A stretch of DNA of 64,000 nt from Actinomycetes bacterium (lineage in GTDB: Bacteria; Actinomycetota; Acidimicrobiia; Acidimicrobiales; Bog-793), in contig JAKBAA010000004.1 in the NCBI GenBank assembly GCA_021809425.1, forward strand, positions 1 to 64,000. Direction: 5' to 3'. A program made the translations under genes and the position numbers. The notes below the pieces were generated by a model. It saw only the letters and a list, made by a program, of their open reading frames with translations. It ran no database searches and had not been told where the DNA came from. How positions within the stretch are numbered: position 1 is the stretch's first letter; every line of letters starts with the position of its first letter. Below are positions 34,361-45,500 of this stretch, piece by piece.

Positions 34361-37300
34361 ATGGCGACGACCGACCACCAGCGAGGCCTCTACGACGCGC
34401 GCTTCGAGCACGACGCCTGCGGCGTCGCCCTCCTGGCCGAGCTGCGCCGTGGGGCGACGCACGAGCTCGTCGACCAGGCGCTCGGGGCCCTCGAGAACCT
34501 GGCGCACCGCGGTGCCTTCGGTGCCGACCCCGAGACGGGGGACGGCGCCGGCATCTCGCTGCAGATGCCCGACGAGCTGTTCCGGGGCCTCCTCGACTTC
34601 GCGCTGCCGCCGCTCGGCTCCTACGCGAGCGGCATCGCCTTCCTCCCGGCCGCGCCCGACGAGTCGGCCGCCGCCCGGGCGGCCATCGAGTCGATGGCGG
34701 GGGAGCAGGGGCTCGCCGTGCCCGGCTGGCGACCGGTCCCGGTCGACCTCGACCAGGCCGGCGTGGCCGCCCGGCGGGTGGCCCCGAGCTTCTGGCAATG
34801 CGTCGTCACCGCCGACCCGTCCGGCCCGCTCGCCGGGGCGTCCGGCCTCGACCTCGAGCGGCACGTCTACGTGCTGCGCAAGCGGATCGAGCACGCGCTC
34901 ACCGGCGTGTACTTCCCGTCGCTGTCGACGCGCACGTTCGTCTACAAGGGGATGCTCTCCACCGACCAGCTCCGCCGGTTCTACCCCGAGCTCGGTGACG
35001 AGCGGCTGCGCAGCGCCCTCGCCCTCGTCCACTCCCGGTTCTCCACCAACACGTTCCCGTCCTGGCCGCTCGCCCACCCGTACCGGCTGATCGCCCACAA
35101 CGGCGAGATCAACACGGTGGGCGGCAACCGCAACTGGATGCGCGCCCGTGAGGCGCTCCTGTCCAGCCCGCTCCTGCCGGGCCTCGAGCAGGCGCTGCCG
35201 ATCCTCGCCAACGAGGCGAGCGACTCTGCCTCCTTCGACGAGGTGCTCGAGCTGCTCCACCTCGGCGGCAGGTCGCTGCCCCACGCCGTCCTCATGATGA
35301 TCCCGGAGGCCTGGGAGGGAAACGCCCAGCTCGACGACGACGTGCGGGCCTTCTACGAGTACCACGCCTGCCTCATGGAGCCGTGGGACGGCCCGGCGGT
35401 GGTCGCCTTCACCGACGGCACGCTCGTGGGCGCCGTGCTCGACCGCAACGGCCTGCGACCGGGGCGGTACTGGGTGACCGACGAGGGGATGGTGGTGCTG
35501 GCGAGCGAGGTCGGCGTGATCGACGTCGAGCCGGCGCGCATCATCCGGAAGGGCCGGCTGCAGCCCGGTCGGATGTTCCTCGTCGACACGGCCGCCGGGC
35601 GGATCGTGGAGGACGAGGAGATCAAGAAGGGCCTCGCCGCCGCCCACCCGTACCGGGCGTGGCTCGACGAGCACCTGCTCCGCCTCGAGGACCTCCCGCC
35701 CCGCGCCATGCTGACGCCGAGGCACGGCTCGCTCGTCCCCCAGCAGCGGCTGTTCGGGGTCACCGGCGAGGACCTCCGCCTGATCGTCGGCCCGATGGCC
35801 CGCAACGGCGCCGAGCCGACCGGGTCGATGGGCTCGGACACCCCCGTCGCCGCCCTGTCTGACCGGCCGCGGCTGCTGTTCGACTACTTCACCCAGCTGT
35901 TCGCCCAGGTGACGAACCCCCCGCTCGACGCCATCCGCGAGGAGCTCGTCACCTCGCTCGCCGCCAGCGTCGGCCCGGAGCGCAACCTGCTCCAGCCCGA
36001 GCCGGCCTCCTGCCGCCACATCGTCCTCGACTCGCCCATCCTCACGAACGACGCGCTGGCGAAGCTGCTCTACGTCGACGAGCACGGGGAGACGCCCGGG
36101 TTCCGGTCCTTCGTCGTGGACGGCCTCTACGAGGTCGCCGGCGGCGGCGACGCCCTGGCCGCCGCCCTCGAGCGCGTGTCGACGGCGGCGCTCGAGGCGA
36201 TCGAGGGCGGAGCCAACCTCGTCGTGCTGTCCGACCGGCACTCGAGCGAGACGCTGGCGCCGATCCCGTCCCTGCTGCTCACGGCGGCCGTCCACCACCA
36301 CCTGGTGCGCGCCCGGGCGCGGACGCGCACCAGCCTCATCGTCGAGACCGGCGACGCCCGCGAGGTGCACCACATGGCGCTCCTCATCGGCTACGGGGCG
36401 GCCGCCGTCAACCCGTACCTCGCCATCGACTCGGTCGCCGACCTGGCGCGCCGCGGCGAGCTCGGCGAGCTGTCCGAGCGCAAGGCCGTGCGCAACTACG
36501 TGAAGGCGGCGAGCAAGGGCGTCCTCAAGGTGATGTCGAAGATGGGCATCTCGACGATCGCCTCGTACACCGGGGCGCAGGTGTTCGAGGCGATCGGCCT
36601 CGAGAAGGCGCTCGTCGACCGTTACTTCGCCGGCACCCCGAGCCGCCTCGGCGGCGCCGGCCTCGGGGTGCTCGCCGAGGAGGTGGCTCGCCGCCACCAC
36701 CTCGCCCATCTGGCCCGCACCGGCGAGCTGGCGCACCGGGAGATCGAGGTGGGTGGCGAGTACCAGTGGCGCCGCGAGGGCGAGCACCACCTGTTCAACC
36801 CGCGCACGGTCTTCAAGCTGCAGCACGCCACCCGATCCCGTCGCTTCGACGTGTTCCGCGAGTACACCCGCCTGGTCGACGACCAGTCCGAGCAGCTGGC
36901 CACGCTCCGCGGCCTGCTCCGCCTGCGGACCGGGGACGGCGCCGCCCGCCCGCCGGTGCCCCTCGAGGAGGTGGAGCCGGTCTCGGCCGTCATCGCCCGG
37001 TTCTCTACCGGTGCCATGTCCTACGGGTCGATCTCGATCGAGGCGCACGAGACGCTCGCCATCGCCATGAACCGCCTCGGCGGCAAGTCGAACACCGGGG
37101 AGGGCGGCGAGGACCCCGACCGCTTCAGGCCCGAGCCGAACGGCGACTCGCGGCGCTCGGCGATCAAGCAGGTCGCCTCCGGACGCTTCGGGGTGACGAG
37201 CGAGTACCTGGTCAACGCCGACGACATCCAGATCAAGATGGCCCAAGGGGCAAAGCCCGGCGAGGGTGGGCAGCTGCCCGGCCACAAGGTCCACCCGTGG

Positions 37301-38923
37301 ATCGCCGCCACGCGCCACTCGACGCCCGGCGTCGAGCTCATCTCGCCGCCGCCCCACCACGACATCTACTCGATCGAGGACCTCGCCCAGCTCATCCACG
37401 ACCTGAAGAACGCCAACCCGGCGGCCCGGATCCACGTGAAGCTCGTCGCCGAGGTCGGCGTCGGCACGGTGGCGGCCGGCGTGGCCAAGGCGCACGCCGA
37501 CGTCGTGCTCATCTCGGGCGGCGACGGCGGCACGGGGGCAGCGCCGCTCACCTCCATCAAGCACGCCGGCGCCCCCTGGGAGCTCGGGCTCGCCGAGACC
37601 CAGCAGACCCTGGTCCGCAACGGGCTGCGCGACCGGATCGTCGTCCAGACCGACGGCCAGCTGAAGACCGGGCGGGACGTCGTGATCGCCGCCCTGCTCG
37701 GCGCCGAGGAGTTCGGCTTCGCCACCGCCCCGCTCGTCGTGTCGGGGTGCGTGATGATGCGCGTCTGCCACCTCGACACCTGCCCGGTGGGCATCGCCAC
37801 CCAGAACCCCGAGCTGCGCGCCCGCTACACCGGCCGCCCCGAGTTCGTGGAGACGTTCTTCCAGTTCATCGCCGAGGAGGTGCGCGAGTACCTCGCCGCC
37901 CTTGGCTTCCGCTCGCTCGACGAGGCCATCGGCCACGTCGAGTCGCTCGACACGACGGCGGCCGTGGCCCACTGGAAGGCCGCAGGGCTGGACCTGTCGC
38001 CGTTGCTCGAGCCGGCCGAGTCGGAGCACGGCCCCTGCGACCTGCACCGCACGAGCAGCCAGGACCACGGGCTCGAGGCTGCCCTCGACAACTGGCTCAT
38101 CCAGCAGGCGACCCCGGCCCTCGAGGACGCCAAGCCGGTCACGATCGAGGGCGGGGTGCGCAACGTCAACCGGACGGTCGGCACCATGCTCGGCTCGGAG
38201 GTGAGCCGCCGCTACGGCGGTGCCGGGCTCGCCGACGGCACGATCCGGGTCGTGCTGCGCGGCTCGGCCGGGCAGAGCTTCGGCGCCTTCCTGCCGGCCG
38301 GCATCGAGCTGCGCCTCGAGGGCGACGCCAACGACTACCTGGCCAAGGGGCTCTCCGGGGGGCGGGTCATCGTCCGCCCGCCCGAAGGCTCGCCGTTCGA
38401 GGCGAGCGAGAACGTCGTCGCCGGCAACGTCTGCGCCTACGGGGCGACCGGCGGGGAGCTGTTCGTGTCCGGCCAGGTCGGCGAGCGGTTCTGCGTGCGC
38501 AACTCCGGTGCCACCGCCGTCGTCGAGGGCGTGGGCGACCACGGCTGCGAGTACATGACCGGCGGGCGGGTGCTCGTCCTCGGCCGCACCGGGCGCAACT
38601 TCGCCGCCGGCATGTCCGGGGGCATCGCCTACGTGCACGACCCGGACGGCCGCTTCGCCGAACGGTGCAACCGGGGGCTCGTCGAGCTCGAGCCGCTCGA
38701 CGACGCCGACCGGGCGTTCGTGACCCAGCTGATCGAGCGCCACGTCGAGCTCACCGGCTCGACCCTCGGCGCTCGCCTGCTCGACCGGCTCGAGGCGACG
38801 CTGCCGGCGATGGTGAAGGTGATGCCGCGCGACTACCGAAAGGTGCTCGAGGTGACACGCAGGGCCGAGGAGGAGGGCCGTCCGGTCGACGAGGCGATCA
38901 TGGCGGCAGCGGGCAATGGCTGA
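34361..38923 (+). CDS. gltB: Glutamate synthase (NADPH) large subunit
   Basis: '[14 protein letters not shown]' with N-terminal Cys nucleophile after the propeptide, '[19 protein letters not shown]', '[10 protein letters not shown]', '[18 protein letters not shown]'. Confidence 0.97.
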   Translation: MATTDHQRGLYDARFEHDACGVALLAELRRGATHELVDQALGALENLAHRGAFGADPETGDGAGISLQMPDELFRGLLDFALPPLGSYASGIAFLPAAPDESAAARAAIESMAGEQGLAVPGWRPVPVDLDQAGVAARRVAPSFWQCVVTADPSGPLAGASGLDLERHVYVLRKRIEHALTGVYFPSLSTRTFVYKGMLSTDQLRRFYPELGDERLRSALALVHSRFSTNTFPSWPLAHPYRLIAHNGEINTVGGNRNWMRAREALLSSPLLPGLEQALPILANEASDSASFDEVLELLHLGGRSLPHAVLMMIPEAWEGNAQLDDDVRAFYEYHACLMEPWDGPAVVAFTDGTLVGAVLDRNGLRPGRYWVTDEGMVVLASEVGVIDVEPARIIRKGRLQPGRMFLVDTAAGRIVEDEEIKKGLAAAHPYRAWLDEHLLRLEDLPPRAMLTPRHGSLVPQQRLFGVTGEDLRLIVGPMARNGAEPTGSMGSDTPVAALSDRPRLLFDYFTQLFAQVTNPPLDAIREELVTSLAASVGPERNLLQPEPASCRHIVLDSPILTNDALAKLLYVDEHGETPGFRSFVVDGLYEVAGGGDALAAALERVSTAALEAIEGGANLVVLSDRHSSETLAPIPSLLLTAAVHHHLVRARARTRTSLIVETGDAREVHHMALLIGYGAAAVNPYLAIDSVADLARRGELGELSERKAVRNYVKAASKGVLKVMSKMGISTIASYTGAQVFEAIGLEKALVDRYFAGTPSRLGGAGLGVLAEEVARRHHLAHLARTGELAHREIEVGGEYQWRREGEHHLFNPRTVFKLQHATRSRRFDVFREYTRLVDDQSEQLATLRGLLRLRTGDGAARPPVPLEEVEPVSAVIARFSTGAMSYGSISIEAHETLAIAMNRLGGKSNTGEGGEDPDRFRPEPNGDSRRSAIKQVASGRFGVTSEYLVNADDIQIKMAQGAKPGEGGQLPGHKVHPWIAATRHSTPGVELISPPPHHDIYSIEDLAQLIHDLKNANPAARIHVKLVAEVGVGTVAAGVAKAHADVVLISGGDGGTGAAPLTSIKHAGAPWELGLAETQQTLVRNGLRDRIVVQTDGQLKTGRDVVIAALLGAEEFGFATAPLVVSGCVMMRVCHLDTCPVGIATQNPELRARYTGRPEFVETFFQFIAEEVREYLAALGFRSLDEAIGHVESLDTTAAVAHWKAAGLDLSPLLEPAESEHGPCDLHRTSSQDHGLEAALDNWLIQQATPALEDAKPVTIEGGVRNVNRTVGTMLGSEVSRRYGGAGLADGTIRVVLRGSAGQSFGAFLPAGIELRLEGDANDYLAKGLSGGRVIVRPPEGSPFEASENVVAGNVCAYGATGGELFVSGQVGERFCVRNSGATAVVEGVGDHGCEYMTGGRVLVLGRTGRNFAAGMSGGIAYVHDPDGRFAERCNRGLVELEPLDDADRAFVTQLIERHVELTGSTLGARLLDRLEATLPAMVKVMPRDYRKVLEVTRRAEEEGRPVDEAIMAAAGNG

Positions 38924-40418
38924 TCCGAAGGGTTTCCTCCGCCATCCCCGCCAGGGACCGGACCGCCGGCCCGTGGCCGAGCGCGTCCGGGACTGGCACG
39001 AGGTCTACCTGCCCTTCCCGCGCCGGTCGCTCGTCGTGCAGGCCACGCGCTGCATGGACTGCGGCATCCCGTTCTGCCACGAGGGCTGCCCGCTCGGCAA
39101 CCTCATCCCGGAGTGGAACGACCTCGTGCGCCGGGAGCGCTTCCCGGAGGCAGCCGAGCGGCTGCACGCCACCAACAACTTCCCCGAGCTCACCGGCCGG
39201 CTCTGCCCGGCGCCGTGCGAGGGGGCGTGCGTGCTCGGCATCTCGTCCGACCCCGTGCTCATCAAGCAGGTCGAGTACGAGCTCGCCGAGTGGGCCGCCG
39301 GCGAGGGGCTCGAGCCGGTGCCGCCGTCCCCGTCGACCGGCCGCTCGGTGGCCGTCGTCGGCTCCGGCCCGTCCGGCCTGGCCGCCGCCCAGCAGCTGAC
39401 GCGGGCAGGCCACCGCGTGGTCGTCTTCGAGCGGGCCGAGCGCATCGGCGGCCTGCTGCGCTACGGCGTGCCCGAGTTCAAGCTCGAGAAGGCGGTCATC
39501 GACCGCCGCCTCGCCCAGATGGTCGCCGAGGGGACCGAGCTGCGCACCGGCACCGTCGTCGGCCTCCCCGGCAGCGACGCCGTCGCCGGCGCCGCCGCTC
39601 CGGCCGCCGCCGTCCTCGACGTGGCCAGCCTGCGCGACGAGTTCGACGCCGTCGTGCTCGCCGTCGGCTCGACCCGGCCGCGCGACCTCGCCGTGCCCGG
39701 CCGGGAGCTCGCCGGGGTCCACTTCGCGATGGAGTACCTGAAGGGCGCCAACCTCGTCTGCGAGGGCAACCTCGACGAGGCTCCGATCACCGCCGCCGGC
39801 AAGCACGTCGTGATCATCGGCGGCGGCGACACCGGCGCCGACTGCCTCGGCACGGCGCACCGCCAGGGGGCCGCCGTCGTCCACCAGCTCGAGATCCTGC
39901 CCGAGCCGCCGGCGACGCGCCCGGGCGACAACCCGTGGCCGACCTGGCCGCTCGTCCTGCGCAGCTCGGCTGCCCACGAGGAAGGCGGCGAGCGCCTCTA
40001 CGCCGTGTCCACCACCGAGCTCGTCGGCGACGCCGACGGCCGTGTCGCCAAGCTGCGGGCCGAGCGGGTCGAGCTCGTGCGCGGTGGGCGCGGCACCGAG
40101 CTGCGACCGGTGGACGGCCCCCCGCTCGAGCTGCGTGCCGAGCTCGTCCTGCTGGCGCTCGGCTTCGTCGGGCCTGAGCGCGGGGTCGTCGAGGCGCTCG
40201 GCTGCACCACCACCGGACGCGGCACCATCGAGGTCGACGGCAGCTACGCCACCGGGATCGACGGCGTGTTCGCCTGCGGCGACGCCGCCCGCGGCCAGAG
40301 CCTCGTCGTCTGGGCCATCGCCGAGGGGCGCTCGGCCGCTGCCAGCGTCGACCGGTACCTGATGGGCTCGACCGACCTGCCGGCGCCGCTGCGTGCCGGC
40401 TCGCTCGCCTGGGCCTGA
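38916..40418 (+). CDS. gltD: Glutamate synthase (NADPH) small subunit
   Basis: '[26 protein letters not shown]', '[15 protein letters not shown]', '[21 protein letters not shown]'. Confidence 0.96.
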   Translation: MADPKGFLRHPRQGPDRRPVAERVRDWHEVYLPFPRRSLVVQATRCMDCGIPFCHEGCPLGNLIPEWNDLVRRERFPEAAERLHATNNFPELTGRLCPAPCEGACVLGISSDPVLIKQVEYELAEWAAGEGLEPVPPSPSTGRSVAVVGSGPSGLAAAQQLTRAGHRVVVFERAERIGGLLRYGVPEFKLEKAVIDRRLAQMVAEGTELRTGTVVGLPGSDAVAGAAAPAAAVLDVASLRDEFDAVVLAVGSTRPRDLAVPGRELAGVHFAMEYLKGANLVCEGNLDEAPITAAGKHVVIIGGGDTGADCLGTAHRQGAAVVHQLEILPEPPATRPGDNPWPTWPLVLRSSAAHEEGGERLYAVSTTELVGDADGRVAKLRAERVELVRGGRGTELRPVDGPPLELRAELVLLALGFVGPERGVVEALGCTTTGRGTIEVDGSYATGIDGVFACGDAARGQSLVVWAIAEGRSAAASVDRYLMGSTDLPAPLRAGSLAWA

Positions 40419-40429
40419 GCACGGCCGCC

Positions 40430-40690
40430 GTGGGGGAGCGCGGGCCGGGCGCCGCCGGGAACGACGGGGTCGACGAGGCGCGCCATGCCGGGGCGCTCGA
40501 CGAGGTACGCGCCGCCCTGGACGGCATCGTCGAGCGCCTCGACGAGCTGGCCTTCGACGTCCTTCGCGAGGCGTCCGCCGCCGGCCGGTCGACCCGGCCG
40601 GCCCTCGAGCGGCGCCTCGTCCGGGCCCGCAACGCCGTCGAGCGAGCGCGCCGGCTGCTCGAGCCGGGGGGGAGCGTCGAGGACGGCTGA
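40430..40690 (+). CDS. Small hypothetical helical protein (86 aa)
   Basis: GTG-started ORF just downstream of gltD with helical, charged composition; no recognised family. Confidence 0.45.
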   Translation: MGERGPGAAGNDGVDEARHAGALDEVRAALDGIVERLDELAFDVLREASAAGRSTRPALERRLVRARNAVERARRLLEPGGSVEDG

Positions 40691-40798
40691 CCCGCCGTGT
40701 CGGGCGCTCCGGCCCAACGCTGGCGGCCGCGCCCCGCGGCCGGGTCGGCGGCCGGGCGACGGCGCGCGCTCGTGGCAGCCCTGGGCGATGATGGAGCG

Positions 40799-41152
40799 AT
40801 GGAGACCCGTGAGCACGACGAGCGACCGTGGGGCGCCTACACCGTCCTCGAGGACGCCGACGACCACAAGGTGAAGGAGATCACCGTCCGCCCCGGCAAG
40901 CGCCTCAGCTACCAGCAGCACGCGCAGCGCGCCGAGCACTGGTTCGTCGTGCGCGGCGAGGGCGTCGTCACCCTCGACGGCGCCGACCTGCCGGTCGGCC
41001 CCGGGACGGCCGTCGACGTCCGCACCGGCGTGGCGCACCGCATCGCCAACACCGGCGAGGCCGACCTCGTCTTCGTCGAGGTCCAGCACGGCAGCTACTT
41101 CGGCGAGGACGACATCGTGCGCCTCGAGGACGACTTCGGCCGCACCAGCTGA
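40799..41152 (+). CDS. Single-domain cupin, mannose-6-phosphate isomerase type II (C-terminal domain)-like
   Basis: 'RPWGAYTVLEDADDHKVKEITVRPGKRLSYQQHAQRAEHWFVVRGEG' type II PMI cupin signature. Confidence 0.87.
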   Translation: METREHDERPWGAYTVLEDADDHKVKEITVRPGKRLSYQQHAQRAEHWFVVRGEGVVTLDGADLPVGPGTAVDVRTGVAHRIANTGEADLVFVEVQHGSYFGEDDIVRLEDDFGRTS

Positions 41153-41200
41153 GCCCGGCGGGGCGGCGGGGACGGCGACCGATGCCGCCGACAAGACGGG

Positions 41201-42448
41201 CTAGCCGGCGCCGTCACCGTCGCGAGCGTCCGTCGCCGCCTGTGCCGCCTCGTCGTCGGCCGGCTCGGCCTCCTCGCCGCCGGTGAACGTGCCGGTCTGG
41301 CTGGCCGGAGGTCCGCCGGCCGGCGCGCCGGCGGGGGCGAGCCGGTTGAGGGCGTCGATGAGCTCGCGCAGGCGACCGTTGCTCACCCGGTCGAACTCGA
41401 GCGCGACGCGGGCCAGCTCGAGGTGGTCGTGGCCGCTGCGCTCGGGCGCCAACGGCTCGGTCCGCCAGATGCCCCTCGCGCTGCACAGGTCGGCGAACTC
41501 GGCGGAGAGCCCGGCGAGGGCCGCGGGGTCGGGCTCGTGGCGGAGCCGCAGCACCATGACGTCCCCGACGAAGCGGCGGGAGTGGTAGTTGCGGTGGAAG
41601 CCGAGCAGCTCCTCGACCGCCTCGTCGAGGTCGTCGGTGATGCGGTACAGGCTGGCGTCGCGCAGGTCGGCGAGGCCGTGGCCGTAGACCTGGTCGCGCA
41701 CGAACCGCTCCCAGGCCCGCCAGTAGCCGCCGCCGGGGGTGTCGACGAGCACGATCGGCGCCGGCTCGGCCTTGCCGGTCTGGACGAGCGTCAGCAGCTC
41801 GAAGGTCTCGTCCAGGGTGCCGAACCCGCCCGGGAGGCACACGAAGCCGGCAGACTCCTTCATCAGCATGAGCTTTCGCGTGAAGAAGTACTTCATCTCG
41901 ACGAGCTTCTCGTCCTCGGCGATCCACCGGTTGGGCTCCGCCTCGAACGGCAGGCGGATGTTCACCCCGATCGCCATCTCACGCCCGGCCCCCTCGTTGC
42001 CCGCCGCCATGATCCCGGGGCCGGCGCCGGTCACCACCATCCAGCCGGCCTCCGCCAGCCGGCGGGCGAGATCCCGGGCGAGCACGTAGAGGTGGTCGGA
42101 CGGCCCGGTGCGCGCCGAGCCGAACAGGGTGACCTTCGGCACCTCGGCGAACGGGGCGAACATCCGGAAGGCATCGCCCATCTCGCGCAGCGCCGAGCCG
42201 ACGATCTTCAGGTCGAGGCGGCTCGTGTCGTCCCGGGCGAAGCGCAGCGAGGCGGCGAGCAGACGCCGGATGAGGTCGTGGTTGCGCCGCACGTCGGCGG
42301 TGTCGAGCAGCTGCTCGACGAGGTGCGACAGGGCGGCGTCGGTCTCGAGCGCGGCGAGGTCCTCGCCGAGGCCGTGGTCGCCCGGCGCCTGCGCTGCCGG
42401 CGGCCCGGCGGGGCGGGCCGGCGTGAGGTCGCCCCCGCCATGGCTCAC
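41201..42448 (-). CDS. LOG family (TIGR00730-type) Rossmann-fold nucleotide-processing protein
   Basis: 'VTLFGSARTGPSDHLY', 'VVTGAGPGIMAAGNEGAG', 'VCLPGGFGTLDETFELLTLVQTG' (PGGxGTxxE). Confidence 0.9.
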   Translation of the reverse strand: MSHGGGDLTPARPAGPPAAQAPGDHGLGEDLAALETDAALSHLVEQLLDTADVRRNHDLIRRLLAASLRFARDDTSRLDLKIVGSALREMGDAFRMFAPFAEVPKVTLFGSARTGPSDHLYVLARDLARRLAEAGWMVVTGAGPGIMAAGNEGAGREMAIGVNIRLPFEAEPNRWIAEDEKLVEMKYFFTRKLMLMKESAGFVCLPGGFGTLDETFELLTLVQTGKAEPAPIVLVDTPGGGYWRAWERFVRDQVYGHGLADLRDASLYRITDDLDEAVEELLGFHRNYHSRRFVGDVMVLRLRHEPDPAALAGLSAEFADLCSARGIWRTEPLAPERSGHDHLELARVALEFDRVSNGRLRELIDALNRLAPAGAPAGGPPASQTGTFTGGEEAEPADDEAAQAATDARDGDGAG

Positions 42449-44787
42449 GCCGGGACCTCGGGCCGGCCGTAGAGGGTGGTGCGCTGCTCGACCGGCCGTC
42501 CGAGCGGCTCGATGGCCGCCCGGAAGTCGTCCGGCGACATGGCCTGACCGTGGGAGGCGCCGGCCGCCCGGGAGATGTTCTCGTCCATCAGCGTCCCGCC
42601 GGCGTCGTTGCAGCCGGCGAACAGCAGCTGGCGAAGCCCCGCGACACCGGTCTTCACCCAGCTCGCCTGCACGTTCGAGATGGCGCCGTGGTAGGCGATG
42701 CGGCCGACGGCGTGCACCAGGAGCACCTCACGGAAGGTCGGGCCCCTGCGGGCACGGCGCTGCAGGTAGATGGGCGTCGCCATGTGGACGAAGGGCAGCG
42801 GGACGAACTCGGTGAACCCACCGGTCTCGTGCTGCAGCGCCCGGGTCCGCACGAGGTGGCGGGCCCAGTGGACGGGCTGCTCGACGGCGCCGAACATGAT
42901 CGTCACGTTGGAGCGAAGGCCGACCCGGTGGGCCACCCGGTGGGCCTCGAGCCACTCCTCGGTGCGTAGCTTGTCGGGGCAGAGCACGGCGCGGATCTCG
43001 TCGTCCAGGATCTCGGCGGCCGTGCCCGGCAGGGTGCGAAGCCCCGCCTCGTACAGCCGCCGGAGGTACGTCTCGAGGTCCTCCCCGAGGCGGCGCGCCC
43101 CCTCGGTGACCTCGAGGGCGGTGAAGCCGTGGATGTGGATGCGCTCCGAGCCGGCCCGGACGGCCTTCACGACCTCGAGGTAGTAGTCCCCGTCGAAGCT
43201 CGGGTGGATGCCGCCCTGCAGGCACACCTCGGTGGCCCCGAGGGCGTCGGCCTCGGCGACGCGCCGGGTCACCTCGTCGAGCTCCAGCAGGTAGGGGGCA
43301 CCGCGCAGGTTGAGCGAGAGTGGTCCCTTGGAGAAGGCGCAGAAGCGGCAGCGGAACGTGCAGACGTTGGTGTAGTTGATGTTGCGGTTCACCACGAAGG
43401 TGACCGTGTCGCCGACCGCCTCGGCACGCAGCGCATCGGCCACGTCGGCGACCGCGTCGACCTCCGAGCCGCGTGCGGCGAACAGCGCCACCAGCTCCTC
43501 CTCGCCGGGCTCCTGGCCGGCGAGCACACCGTCGAGGACCTCGCCGACCTGGCCCCGCCCGCCGCCACGGGCGAGCCGTCGGGCGGGGGAGAGGGGCCGG
43601 GGCACCTCGACGAGCACCGGCGGCTCGGTGTCGCCGCCGGCAACCCAGGCGGCGTCGCGCGCGAGCCCCTCGGCGTCGGAGCGGTCGAGGACGGCGAAGT
43701 GGACCGCCTCGTCGAGGAAGCGCCCCGGTTGCAGCGCCCAGGCGGGATGGACGGCGAGGCGAGGCGCCAGCACGGCGTCGGCCGCCTCGACCGCCGCCTC
43801 GAGGGCGGCGAGCGCCGGCCAGGCCCGCTCCGGGTTGACGTGGTCGACGGTGACCGGCGAGATGCCGCCGAGGTCGTCGGCGCCGGCCGCCAGGAGGGCG
43901 GCCGGGTCCTCGACGAGGTTCGGCGGCGACTGGACGTGGACCTCGCCGGGCAGGAGCAGGCGTGCGGCGGCGATCGTCCAGGTCAGCTCCTCCAGGCTGC
44001 ACGCCGGATCGCCGTGCATGGCCGTCCCCGGCTTCGGCAGGAAGCCCTGGACCAGCACCTCCTGGACGTGCCCGTGGGCGGCGTGGGCGGCGGCGATGGC
44101 ACGCAACGCCGAAAGGCGCGCCGGGCGGTCCTCGCCGATCCCGACGAGCAGGCCGGTCGTGAAGGGGATGGCGAGGCGGCCGGCCGCCTCGAGGGTCTCG
44201 AGCCGGCGCTCGGGCGTCTTGTCGGGCGAGCCCCGGTGGCAGGCCAGATCCGGCTCGAGGCTCTCGAGCATCGTCCCCTGGCTGACGCTCACCGGTCGGA
44301 GCGCCGCCAGCTCGCCCTCGTGGAGGGCGCCGGCGTTGAGGTGCGGGAGCAGGCCGGTCTCGTCGAGCACGAGCCTCGCCATCGCACCGAGGTACTCGAG
44401 GGTGGAGCCGTAGCCGTGCCCGGCCAGCCAGCGTCGCGCCGTCGGGTAGCGGTCCTCGGGACGCTCGCCGAGGGTGAACAGCGCCTCGTGGCACCCGACG
44501 GCGGCACCGGCGGCCGCGATGGCCACGACCTCGTCCGGCTCGAGGTAGGGCGAGGCGAGCCGGGCGGGCGGCTTGGAGAAGGTGCAGTAGCCGCACCGAT
44601 CACGACAGAGCATCGTGAGCGGGATGAACACCTTCGGCGAGTAGGTGACCCGCAGGCCGTGGTGGGCCAGGCGCAGGGCGAGCGCCGCCGGGGCCAGCTC
44701 GGCAGCGCTCGCGGCGCAGAGCGCCGCGTCGTCGGCCGAGGGCGGCTCGGCGGGCAGCTCCCCGTGCTCCGTGCGCATCGGGCTCAT
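42445..44787 (-). CDS. fbiC: Bifunctional 7,8-didemethyl-8-hydroxy-5-deazariboflavin (FO) synthase, CofG+CofH fusion
   Basis: Two radical-SAM CxxxCxxC motifs (CRDRCGYC and CTFRCRFC), 'VVNRNINYTNVC' CofH signature, 780 aa. Confidence 0.94.
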   Translation of the reverse strand: MSPMRTEHGELPAEPPSADDAALCAASAAELAPAALALRLAHHGLRVTYSPKVFIPLTMLCRDRCGYCTFSKPPARLASPYLEPDEVVAIAAAGAAVGCHEALFTLGERPEDRYPTARRWLAGHGYGSTLEYLGAMARLVLDETGLLPHLNAGALHEGELAALRPVSVSQGTMLESLEPDLACHRGSPDKTPERRLETLEAAGRLAIPFTTGLLVGIGEDRPARLSALRAIAAAHAAHGHVQEVLVQGFLPKPGTAMHGDPACSLEELTWTIAAARLLLPGEVHVQSPPNLVEDPAALLAAGADDLGGISPVTVDHVNPERAWPALAALEAAVEAADAVLAPRLAVHPAWALQPGRFLDEAVHFAVLDRSDAEGLARDAAWVAGGDTEPPVLVEVPRPLSPARRLARGGGRGQVGEVLDGVLAGQEPGEEELVALFAARGSEVDAVADVADALRAEAVGDTVTFVVNRNINYTNVCTFRCRFCAFSKGPLSLNLRGAPYLLELDEVTRRVAEADALGATEVCLQGGIHPSFDGDYYLEVVKAVRAGSERIHIHGFTALEVTEGARRLGEDLETYLRRLYEAGLRTLPGTAAEILDDEIRAVLCPDKLRTEEWLEAHRVAHRVGLRSNVTIMFGAVEQPVHWARHLVRTRALQHETGGFTEFVPLPFVHMATPIYLQRRARRGPTFREVLLVHAVGRIAYHGAISNVQASWVKTGVAGLRQLLFAGCNDAGGTLMDENISRAAGASHGQAMSPDDFRAAIEPLGRPVEQRTTLYGRPEVPA

Positions 44788-45500
44788 CGGATCCCCCTCC
44801 CGAGCTCCACGAGCTCCTCGGTCGACGCTGGGTGTGCGGCGAGGTCACCGGCTGCGGCCGGGTCGACGAGCCACACGAGCCTGCCCGGCCGAAGGCGTGC
44901 TGCCGGCAGGTCGGCGCCGGCGGCAAGCTGCTCGAGCACCGGCCGCTTGTCGGCCCCGGTCAGCGTCACGACGACGAGCCGGCTGGCGGCGATCGCCCCG
45001 TAGGTCAGCGTGCAGCGACGGAGGCGGTTCCGACCCGACGGGTCCTCGTTCTCGACCACGAGCCGGCCGGCCGGCGCCTCGAGGGCGGCCGAGCCGGGGA
45101 ACAGCGAGGCGGTGTGGCCGTCGGGACCGACACCGAGCTGGACGAGGTCGAGCGGCATCGCCGGGGCGAGCACTGCCTCGTAGGCGGCCGCCCCGTCGGC
45201 GCACCGCATCGGATGAAAGCCGGCGAGCGCCCCCACCTTGGCGCCGAGCGCCTGGCGCACCTGCGCCTCGTTGGCGTCGGGCGAGTCGGGCGACACCCAG
45301 CGCTCGTCGACGAAGTACACCTCGAGCTGCGCCCACTCGACGGCGGTGGCGGCGAGGCGGTCGGCGAGCGCCCGGCCGGTCGTGCCGCCCGAGCAGGCGA
45401 GGCGGAGCGGGTCGCCGGGCTGGCGGGCGGCCACGGCCGCGGCGACGACGGTGGCGTAGGCACCCGGCACGTCCTCGACGAGGGTGAGCTCGAGGGTCAC
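44784..45500 (-). CDS. pgl: 6-phosphogluconolactonase
   Basis: 'LRLACSGGTTGRALADRL', 'VYFVDERWVSPDSPDANE', 'LVQLGVGPDGHTASLFPGS'. GTG 45500 overlaps the zwf stop. Confidence 0.92.
   Translation of the reverse strand: MTLELTLVEDVPGAYATVVAAAVAARQPGDPLRLACSGGTTGRALADRLAATAVEWAQLEVYFVDERWVSPDSPDANEAQVRQALGAKVGALAGFHPMRCADGAAAYEAVLAPAMPLDLVQLGVGPDGHTASLFPGSAALEAPAGRLVVENEDPSGRNRLRRCTLTYGAIAASRLVVVTLTGADKRPVLEQLAAGADLPAARLRPGRLVWLVDPAAAGDLAAHPASTEELVELGRGIR

Noticed and set aside
34091-38743. 1550-aa minus-strand ORF opposite gltB
   Set aside because: Antisense shadow ORF typical of high-GC coding DNA; the plus-strand frame encodes unmistakable glutamate synthase and the antisense protein has no recognisable domain.
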